Source: Fluviicola sp.
GTDB taxonomy: Bacteria > Bacteroidota > Bacteroidia > Flavobacteriales_D > Crocinitomicaceae
DNA length: 31,142 nt
Direction: 5' to 3'
NCBI RefSeq assembly: GCF_030151805.1
Contig: NZ_JASLCN010000046.1
Span: forward strand, 1 to 31,142
The position numbers were made by a program, and so were the translations under genes. The notes beneath the pieces were generated by a model that worked only from the letters and a program-made list of their open reading frames with translations, made no database searches and was not told the origin of the DNA. Positions 7,220 to 12,730 of this stretch are shown here, one piece after another; within the stretch, counting starts at the first letter, position 1; every line of letters begins with the position of its first letter.

Positions 7220-7867
7220 TTGGAATTGAATTTGACAAAAAAGGAAAAATACGAACAGCAGTTGAAAGCTTACTTGCCGGCCGGTTTCGAGTCGATGGTA
7301 GCGGATTTGCTGTTGAGTCATCCGGTTCGGTTTGCAATCACGAATCCGAGAGCGACCAAATTAGGAGATTACCGTGCGCCGCAGCAGGGAGAAACGTTTC
7401 ACCGTATTTCGGTCAACGGAAACCTGAATCCTTACAATTTTCTAATTACCACGCTGCATGAATTTGCACACCTGCGGGTGTATGTTCAATTTGGGTTCCG
7501 GATCAAGCCGCATGGCGAAGAATGGAAAGCTGAATTCCGGAAATTATTGTGGCCCGCAATTCAAACCGGGTTATTGCCGAAAGACATTGAAGTAGCACTG
7601 ATGACCAGTTTAACGAATATGAAAGCTTCTTCCTGCACAGATACGCAGCTTTCGCGTGTGTTGCGGCAATACGACAAACGGGAAGGAGGGGAGATTATAT
7701 TAGAGGAAATTCCAAAAAATGCTACTTTTGTTTTGCAAGGAAAAACCTTTGTGAAAGGAGAGTTGAGGCGAACTCGTTTTTTATGTACGGAAGTACCTTC
7801 GAAACGCCAGTTTTTAATTCATTCGCTTGCAACAGTTCAACTTTTAGAAAACAACCATGAAAAATAA
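7220..7867 (+). CDS. SprT-like zinc metalloprotease domain protein
   Basis: A 215-residue protein with a SprT-type metallopeptidase core. The active-site helix TTLHEFAHL gives the HExxH zinc motif (His80, Glu81, His84), and a third ligand His98 lies in IKPHGEEWKAEF. The C-terminal part contains only two Cys (in KASSCTD and RFLCTE), so a classic four-Cys zinc ribbon is not evident. SprT-family proteins are cytosolic and related to Spartan, but bacterial roles are poorly known. There is no ATG near the N-terminus: the frame opens at 7199 and offers TTG at 7220, 7226 and 7232, so a TTG start is likely. The next gene overlaps its end by 11 bp, suggesting coupled translation. Confidence 0.85.
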   Translation: MELNLTKKEKYEQQLKAYLPAGFESMVADLLLSHPVRFAITNPRATKLGDYRAPQQGETFHRISVNGNLNPYNFLITTLHEFAHLRVYVQFGFRIKPHGEEWKAEFRKLLWPAIQTGLLPKDIEVALMTSLTNMKASSCTDTQLSRVLRQYDKREGGEIILEEIPKNATFVLQGKTFVKGELRRTRFLCTEVPSKRQFLIHSLATVQLLENNHEK

Positions 7868-8945
7868 TTATTGTGTGATCATGGCCGGAGGAATCGGAAG
7901 CCGGTTCTGGCCCATGTCAACTGCTCAGCGTCCGAAGCAATTTTTAGATGTGTTGGGGATTGGGAAATCCTTATTGCGCATGACTTTCGAACGTTTGTTA
8001 CACATTGCCCCGGCTGAGAATATTTACATCGTTACCAATGCACATTACGCTTCGTTGGTAAAAGAGCAGCTTCCGGAATTGACTGCCGGTCAGATTCTGA
8101 CCGAGCCGGAAAGAAAAAATACAGCTCCTTGTATTACTTACGCAGCTGCGAAAATTCATTCGATCAATCCGGATGCAACATTGATCGTAGCACCTTCAGA
8201 TCACCTGATCTTAAAAGAAGATAAATTCACAGAGATTGTAAATACTGCGATCTCTACTGCAAATAAGGAAGACCGCCTGGTAACTTTGGGAATCAAACCG
8301 ACTCGCCCTGATACCGGTTACGGGTACATTGAATTCGTTGAAGACGGGGATATTCTTCCCGGACAAGTGAAAGATGTGAAGCACTTTACGGAAAAGCCGA
8401 ATCGTGAATTGGCCGAGATCTTTTTGCGAAGCGGAAATTACTATTGGAATTCCGGTATTTTCATCTGGCGCGCAAAAACGATTTTGAATGCGTTGGAGAA
8501 ATTCAAGCCGGAACTGTATCATTTGTTTACAGACCAGTCGGAGAAATACAATACGCCGCAGGAACAAGCTTACGTGAATGCTTCTTTTTCAGCATGCGAA
8601 GATATTTCGATTGACTTTGCCGTAATGGAAAATGCAAAGAACGTAGACGTGGTGTTATCCAATTTCGATTGGTCGGATTTGGGAACCTGGGGAAGTTTAT
8701 ACACGCATTTGGAAAAGGATTACAACGGAAATGCGGTAATCGGCGATCATGTGCATATGATCAACTCCGAAAATTGTATCGTGAACCTTCCGAGTAATAA
8801 ACTGGCATTGATCCAGGGCTTGCAGAATTACATTGTGGTGGAATCAGATAATATGCTGATGATCCTGAACCAGCACGACGAACAGAATTTGAAGAAATAC
8901 ATGTCTCCGATGCAGGAGTCAAGCCCGGAATTCTTTCCGAAATAG
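7857..8945 (+). CDS. manC: Mannose-1-phosphate guanylyltransferase
   Basis: A 362-residue nucleotidyltransferase that makes GDP-mannose from mannose-1-phosphate and GTP in the cytosol, feeding glycan, LPS or exopolysaccharide synthesis. The N-terminus carries the nucleotide-binding signature MAGGIGSRFWPMS followed by RPKQFL. Later motifs are VAPSDHLI (about 102-109), GYGYIEF near 152-158, FTEKPN near 175-180, YYWNSGIFIW near 195-204, and ENAKNVDVVLSNFDWSDLGTW near 259-279. It is a monofunctional enzyme: there is no C-terminal phosphomannose isomerase cupin. It overlaps the SprT-like gene by 11 bp and is followed by a terminator at 8958. Whether it is manC of a dedicated polysaccharide pathway is not shown by neighbours. 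Confidence 0.93.
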   Translation: MKNNYCVIMAGGIGSRFWPMSTAQRPKQFLDVLGIGKSLLRMTFERLLHIAPAENIYIVTNAHYASLVKEQLPELTAGQILTEPERKNTAPCITYAAAKIHSINPDATLIVAPSDHLILKEDKFTEIVNTAISTANKEDRLVTLGIKPTRPDTGYGYIEFVEDGDILPGQVKDVKHFTEKPNRELAEIFLRSGNYYWNSGIFIWRAKTILNALEKFKPELYHLFTDQSEKYNTPQEQAYVNASFSACEDISIDFAVMENAKNVDVVLSNFDWSDLGTWGSLYTHLEKDYNGNAVIGDHVHMINSENCIVNLPSNKLALIQGLQNYIVVESDNMLMILNQHDEQNLKKYMSPMQESSPEFFPK

Positions 8946-8957
8946 AAATAAAACAGA

Positions 8958-8997
8958 AAAGCCGGGGTAAAAATTTTTTCATCCCGGCTTTGTTTTG
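8958..8997. terminator. Bidirectional terminator between manC and the plug-protein gene
   Basis: AAAGCCGGG (8958-8966) pairs with CCCGGCTTT (8983-8991), extended by a G-T and a T-A pair, with a loop of about 12 bases. A T-rich stretch follows on the plus strand (TGTTTTG). On the minus strand TCTGTTTTATTT follows. The genes are convergent, so it likely serves both. Confidence 0.8.
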
Positions 8998-9010
8998 TAA
9001 AGGGTGGTCT

Positions 9011-9718
9011 TTACGGTCTATTATTGTATTCGCGAAGTAAGTCGAAGTAGCTCAAAGTCTCCATTACAACCACTCCGCCGGTAGTATCTCCGTATTTTGC
9101 AGGAATTGCCCCTGAGTAAACCATGATGTAACCCAAAGCAGCGCTCGGCACGTTTTGAACATCATTCATTTTCACCCCGTCGATGTAGTTGATCACATCG
9201 CCTTTTCGTGCACCTCTGAACATCAATTCTCCGTCGTCGGAAAGTTTCACATCGGAAGAAATGGCAGTAACCATCTTTTTTGCGTCGAATTTAACCGGCA
9301 TGTGCTTGATGTCTTTTGCTGTTAGTTTTACTTCCGGAGTTACTCCTAATCTCAAACTAGGCGGGCCAGCAACGACTTCGAAAGTTTCGAGTTCATTGAC
9401 ATTTGCCTGGGCAACAATTCCGGTGTTTCCATATCCGTCCGGGGAAACTTCTACCATTTCGGGAGCGTAAGTTGTATCGCCGTCAATAATGAAATATACT
9501 TTGTATGAGCCAGCTGGAACTGCTGAGATCCGGAATCTTCCGTCTTCGTTTGTTACAGCCTTAAAAACCTGGTCGCCTCTGTTGGTTACGACATAAGCTC
9601 CGAAGACACCTTCTTTTTTATCAGGAGTTACAAACGTTCCGATGATATCGCCGAACGTATTTTGTGCGAAAGTCATTCCTGTCAGAAACAACGCTGCGAT
9701 AAATGTGATTGCTTTCAT
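9011..9718 (-). CDS. Barrel-less TonB-receptor plug protein with CarboxypepD_reg-like domain
   Basis: A 235-residue exported protein. A signal peptide (MKAITFIAALFLTGMTFAQ) is followed by a carboxypeptidase-regulatory-like beta domain (GTFVTPDKKEGVFGAYVVTN, then AVTNEDGRFRISAVPAGSYKVYF; about 20-105). A TonB-dependent-receptor plug follows (about 110-225): VKFDAKKMV, a RGARKGDVINYIDGVKM segment, and YSGAIPAKYGDTTGGVVV. The protein then stops (LLREYNNRP) where a receptor would continue into its ~22-strand barrel. There is no sign of a broken barrel in any frame downstream; a terminator and the convergent manC lie there instead. So it appears to be a stand-alone plug rather than a recent truncation. 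Function unknown: it may bind a ligand or partner in the periplasm. Confidence 0.85.
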   Translation of the reverse strand: MKAITFIAALFLTGMTFAQNTFGDIIGTFVTPDKKEGVFGAYVVTNRGDQVFKAVTNEDGRFRISAVPAGSYKVYFIIDGDTTYAPEMVEVSPDGYGNTGIVAQANVNELETFEVVAGPPSLRLGVTPEVKLTAKDIKHMPVKFDAKKMVTAISSDVKLSDDGELMFRGARKGDVINYIDGVKMNDVQNVPSAALGYIMVYSGAIPAKYGDTTGGVVVMETLSYFDLLREYNNRP

Positions 9719-10016
9719 GATTGAATTTTTAATTGATTTCTATAGAGATGTGGGGAAGGATGAGATTCCATAAAAATGATTGAAAAAAAATGGGGCAGCA
9801 GTTAATGTGTTTGTTTTCAGTTGAATGTAATTCCGCAATATTACGTCCGGGGTTTGGAGCGTACCGGTTTGCTTCAATAGCTGAAAACTGAGCTGAGATG
9901 GTGTTTCTAAGGTTTCCGACGAAATATGAATTGAATCTTTCGTGGACGTAATATTGCGGAATTACGTCTGAATGAACTGGATAAAAAAGAAGGGGTGGTA
10001 AAAAGAGTGTAGTGCT
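9719..10016. other. Intergenic region upstream of the plug gene
   Basis: About 300 bases between the Nfu gene terminator and the plug gene, with no credible ORF. It contains the perfect 22-bp inverted repeat at 9827-9965. I see no exact TAnnTTTG box for the plug gene here. Confidence 0.4.
9827..9965. repeat. Perfect 22-bp inverted repeat spanning 139 bp
   Basis: The 22 bases at 9827-9848 (GTAATTCCGCAATATTAC then GTCC) recur as an exact reverse complement at 9944-9965. Each arm also has internal dyad symmetry (GTAAT-N8-ATTAC). The 95 bases between encode nothing recognisable. TGAAT precedes the left arm (9822-9826) and occurs again three bases after the right arm (9969-9973), a possible but imperfect target duplication. 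It could be a small MITE-like element or a pair of operator sites upstream of the plug gene. Confidence 0.6.
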
Positions 10017-10055
10017 ATAAAAAGAACAGGGACGCGATATACCGCGTCCCTGTTC
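10017..10055 (-). terminator. Rho-independent terminator of the Nfu gene
   Basis: A perfect 13-bp stem, GAACAGGGACGCG (10024-10036) with CGCGTCCCTGTTC (10043-10055), and a 6-base loop. On the minus strand it is followed by TTTTTATA. It lies 27 bases after the stop codon of the gene at 10082. Confidence 0.9.
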
Positions 10056-10081
10056 CTCTATTTTTGAATGATTTATATCAA

Positions 10082-10687
10082 TTACAAAGACTCTGCAACG
10101 ACCTCCTTTACATCCGGTAAATGCTGTTTCAATAAATTCTCAATTCCGCCTTTCAAAGTAGCCGTACTGGAAGGACAACCCGAACAAGCACCACGAAGAG
10201 CAACCGTAACAGTTCCTTCTTCAAAACCTACGAAATCAATCGCGCCGCCGTCACCTTCAACAGCCGGACGAACATATTCATCCAACAACGAACGAATTGC
10301 GTCATCGTATTCAGACGGAGCATATTCTTTTGCCGGTTTTGCATTTTCATCGTCCGAAACTTTTGGCTTCGCAACAGGCATTTGAATCAAAATGTCTTTT
10401 CCTTCGACAATCCAGTTCTTCACGAATTCACGCAACTCCATGGTCACGAAATCCCAGGAAATGGTATCGTTTTTCGCGATAGTAACAAAGTTTGCAGTGA
10501 TAAAAACGGTTTTTACGAAAGGGAAGTGGAACAATGCTTCTGCAAGAGGCGAGTAACCTTTTGCATCTGCTCCTGAATGAAATTCTACAGACTCTCCGTT
10601 AATCAATAAATACTTGTTCGCGACGAATTTCATCGTGTTCGGATTGGGAGTCATTTCAACATATACTGTAACTGGAACTGATGTCAT
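10082..10687 (-). CDS. NfuA/NifU-type iron-sulfur cluster scaffold protein
   Basis: A 201-residue protein from ATG 10687; a TTG at 10699 would add four residues but is less likely. The N-terminal half is a Nfu N-terminal domain (EMTPNPNTMKFVANKYLL, then FPFVKTVFITANFVTIAK), as in mitochondrial NFU1. The C-terminal half is a NifU-like domain (RPAVEGDGGAIDFVGF) with the cluster-binding Cys168-xx-Cys171 in RGACSGCPSS. A charged linker of about 30 residues separates them. Such proteins carry a [4Fe-4S] cluster and deliver it to client apoproteins in the cytosol. It is a single gene with its own promoter (TATCTTTG at 10711-10718) and terminator. Confidence 0.92.
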   Translation of the reverse strand: MTSVPVTVYVEMTPNPNTMKFVANKYLLINGESVEFHSGADAKGYSPLAEALFHFPFVKTVFITANFVTIAKNDTISWDFVTMELREFVKNWIVEGKDILIQMPVAKPKVSDDENAKPAKEYAPSEYDDAIRSLLDEYVRPAVEGDGGAIDFVGFEEGTVTVALRGACSGCPSSTATLKGGIENLLKQHLPDVKEVVAESL

Positions 10688-10710
10688 GATGTTTGTCAAT
10701 TTTATTTGTA

Positions 10711-10718
10711 CAAAGATA
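10711..10718 (-). promoter_or_regulatory. -7 box (TATCTTTG) of the Nfu gene
   Basis: Exact TAnnTTTG match on the minus strand, 23 bases before ATG 10687, which supports that start over the upstream TTG. The region further upstream runs into the inverted repeat starting at 10724, so that repeat occupies the -33 region. Confidence 0.6.
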
Positions 10719-10723
10719 CAGCA

Positions 10724-10859
10724 AATTGAAAATGTAGAATTGAAAATTGAAAAGCAATTAACAACTATTCGAAAAGTTTCCGGACAATGGTTTTTTACTT
10801 AAAGCACCGAACCATGAAGAACTGAATAATGAGTTCTTTTCAATTTTACATTTTCAATT
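10724..10859. repeat. Near-perfect 23-bp inverted repeat of AATTGAAAA type
   Basis: The 23 bases at 10724-10746 (AATTGAAAATGTAGAATTG and on) match the reverse complement of 10837-10859 with one difference. About 90 non-coding bases lie between. The left arm runs on into GAAAATTGAAAAG (10742-10754), a 13-mer also present at 4542-4554. The right arm ends five bases before the stop codon of the CDF gene. The stem is too far apart for a normal terminator. Confidence 0.6.
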
Positions 10860-10864
10860 CTCAA

Positions 10865-11737
10865 TTATTCAGCTGGCTCCACATGAACCAATACATCTTC
10901 AATTTCAGGTAAAACCTCCATCAGATGCTCTTTCAGGTTGTGAGCAATGGTATGGCCTTCATGGACACTTAAATTCCCGTCAACATGAATGTGCAGATCC
11001 ACCCAATAACGCATTCCGGATTTCCGGACCCAGCATTTCTCGGTGGTGTGAATTCCTGCTACTTCCATGGCTTTCTCACGAATAATTGCAATGAAATCAT
11101 CGTAGCGGTGTTCATCCATGATTTCACCCAAAGCAGGCCGGAAAATCTTGTAAGCATTGAACAAAATGATGAACGAAGCAATCAAAGCAGCCCAATCGTC
11201 GGCTTGCGCCCAGGTATCGCCCATATAAACTGCAATCGCAATTCCCACAAAAGCACAGGCGGAAGTAATGGCGTCACTTCGGTGATGCCAGGCATCGGCT
11301 TGCAAAGAGGTGCTTCCGACTTCTTTACCAGATTTGGAAACAAAGCGAAAAAACAATTCCTTGACGAGGATAATTCCTCCGATGAACCACAAGGTATAAG
11401 GTTTCGGAGCTTTATGCGGTAGTTGAATATTGTGAATACTTTCAATAATGATCAACGTAGCAGAAGCAACCAGGAATCCGACCACAACAAACGTAATGAG
11501 CGGTTCAACCTTTCCGTGACCGTAAGGATGATTTTCATCCGGTGGGCGTTTGGCGTAGCGAAAACCAATGATCACCAGAGCCGAAGCAAAAACATCGCCG
11601 GTAGATTCAATTGCATCCGCAATCAAAGCGTAGGAATTTCCGAAATATCCGACCACCGCTTTTACAATGGCCATCAGGAAATTTCCGATTAAACTGTACC
11701 ACGCAGTTCTTTCAGCTTTTTCGTGGTTCACACTCAT
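10865..11737 (-). CDS. Cation diffusion facilitator (CDF) family metal exporter
   Basis: A 290-residue CDF transporter: about six membrane helices in residues 12-205, then a cytosolic C-terminal domain (about 210-288, ending EDVLVHVEPAE). Family signatures: ALIADAIESTGD in helix 2, HPYGHGKVEP after it (70-79), and ADAWHHRSDAITS in helix 5. The helix-5 metal ligands align as His151 and Asp155. The helix-2 pair aligns as Glu44 and Asp48, so Glu replaces the first Asp seen in E. coli YiiP. CDF proteins export divalent metals (Zn, Fe, Mn, Cd) in exchange for protons across the inner membrane. Its start overlaps the Fur-family gene by 4 bp, so exporter and regulator are co-expressed. Metal identity is not determined by sequence. 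Confidence 0.92.
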   Translation of the reverse strand: MSVNHEKAERTAWYSLIGNFLMAIVKAVVGYFGNSYALIADAIESTGDVFASALVIIGFRYAKRPPDENHPYGHGKVEPLITFVVVGFLVASATLIIIESIHNIQLPHKAPKPYTLWFIGGIILVKELFFRFVSKSGKEVGSTSLQADAWHHRSDAITSACAFVGIAIAVYMGDTWAQADDWAALIASFIILFNAYKIFRPALGEIMDEHRYDDFIAIIREKAMEVAGIHTTEKCWVRKSGMRYWVDLHIHVDGNLSVHEGHTIAHNLKEHLMEVLPEIEDVLVHVEPAE

Positions 11738-12129
11738 GCTTTGGAATCTTGACAGTTTTTACAAATGCCCGAGATCGTAAAAAACGTTTCTTCAGCCTGA
11801 AAACCAGCGGGAAGAGAAAAAGAAGGAATCACGTGGTCCAGACAAGTCAATTCACTGCAAATGCGGCAACTGAAATGAATGTGTTCGTGGTCGTGCTCAT
11901 GATTGTGATTGCAGGAATTGCAAGCCGCATAATTCACCACCCCGTTCACATTCACAATCTTGTGAATCAATCCGTCGTCCAGTAATCGTTCCAGAACCCT
12001 GTAAATCGTCACGCGGTCACATAACCCGTTCAATTTATGCTGAATAGCAGGTTGAGACAACGCTACATTCGAATCGTTGATTAATTCTAAAATTGCACTT
12101 CGTGCAGCTGTGTTTCTTGTTGTCTTCAT
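11734..12129 (-). CDS. Fur-family metal-responsive transcriptional regulator
   Basis: A 131-residue Fur/Zur-type repressor from ATG 12129. The frame extends to 12180, but the -7 box at 12147-12154 falls inside that extension, so the shorter start is chosen. A winged-helix N-terminus (LSQPAIQHKL, RVTIYRVLERLLDDGLIHKI) precedes a His-rich metal region (NHNHEHDHEHIHFSC). Two CxxC pairs for structural zinc follow (Cys88/Cys91 and Cys123/Cys126). It overlaps the CDF exporter gene and diverges from the HYC_CC_PP/TonB-receptor/HMA genes. The natural inference is control of both directions by metal level, possibly zinc; Fur, Zur and Mur types cannot be separated here. Confidence 0.9.
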   Translation of the reverse strand: MKTTRNTAARSAILELINDSNVALSQPAIQHKLNGLCDRVTIYRVLERLLDDGLIHKIVNVNGVVNYAACNSCNHNHEHDHEHIHFSCRICSELTCLDHVIPSFSLPAGFQAEETFFTISGICKNCQDSKA

Positions 12130-12146
12130 GCTGAATCTCCGGATAA

Positions 12147-12154
12147 CAAAAGTA
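12147..12154 (-). promoter_or_regulatory. -7 box (TACTTTTG) of the Fur-family/CDF operon
   Basis: Exact TAnnTTTG on the minus strand, 17 bases before ATG 12129. It fixes the start codon of the regulator gene. It is mirrored by the divergent box at 12222-12229. Confidence 0.65.
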
Positions 12155-12199
12155 CGAAGTTTAATCCGTTGGCATTTCAAGATAAATGTTTTTTATGAA

Positions 12200-12229
12200 T
12201 TTGCTCAAACTTCTTTTTTTGTACTTTTG
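12200..12229 (+). promoter_or_regulatory. Promoter of the HYC_CC_PP/TonB-receptor/HMA operon
   Basis: TTTG (12200-12203), 18 bases, then TACTTTTG (12222-12229): a near-consensus Bacteroidota -33/-7 pair, seven bases before ATG 12237. Between the two divergent -7 boxes GAAGTTT (12156-12162) is mirrored by AAACTTC (12207-12213), a possible shared regulatory dyad. Confidence 0.6.
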
Positions 12230-12236
12230 ATTCCGT

Positions 12237-12677
12237 ATGAAGCGAATGCTGCAAATAGGAATGATAATCGTTGTACTGATGGGAACCATCGGTATTCCCT
12301 TCTATCAGCATACTTGCCTGAGCGAAAATTTGGTTCATAAATCCATCCTGGTGCCCACACACGAGTGTGCTCAGGAACACGAAAAGGTTGAAACACCGTC
12401 TTGCTGTTCGGCAGATAAAGTGGTGGCTGATGATCAGGAAAGTGTAGACGGACATTGTTGCGTGGACGAGGTTTCCAGCTGGCAGTTCTCCTTTTTCTTC
12501 TTTCAAAATATGCATCCGATTTTTGCAGATGCATTTGAAGAACTTTCAATCCTGGCTTTTTTCAATCCCTTTGAAACGGTTTGGACAGACGAAGATCACG
12601 AACTTTTTTCAGGTTCCGATCCGCCCACTCTCACTGTCCTCGAACGATTAACTCAATTGTGTATCTGGCGTTTATAG
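12237..12677 (+). CDS. HYC_CC_PP family protein (Cys/His-rich, exported)
   Basis: A 146-residue protein with an N-terminal membrane/signal helix (MLQIGMIIVVLMGTIGIPFY). It carries the ordered motifs that name a Bacteroidota family: QHTC near residues 24-27, PSCC near 54-57, HCC near 73-75, and a downstream SDPP at about 127-130. Paired cysteines and histidines outside the membrane suggest metal binding. Members usually sit directly before a TonB-dependent receptor, as here (53 bases to the next start, same strand). The gene diverges from a Fur-family regulator and CDF exporter, which supports a role in metal acquisition or sensing, perhaps copper or zinc. The biochemical role is not established. 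Confidence 0.8.
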   Translation: MKRMLQIGMIIVVLMGTIGIPFYQHTCLSENLVHKSILVPTHECAQEHEKVETPSCCSADKVVADDQESVDGHCCVDEVSSWQFSFFFFQNMHPIFADAFEELSILAFFNPFETVWTDEDHELFSGSDPPTLTVLERLTQLCIWRL

Positions 12678-12730
12678 AAACTTGCTTTTGAACAAAAACA
12701 AAAGTAAAGTTGAATTAAACGTTAAAAACA

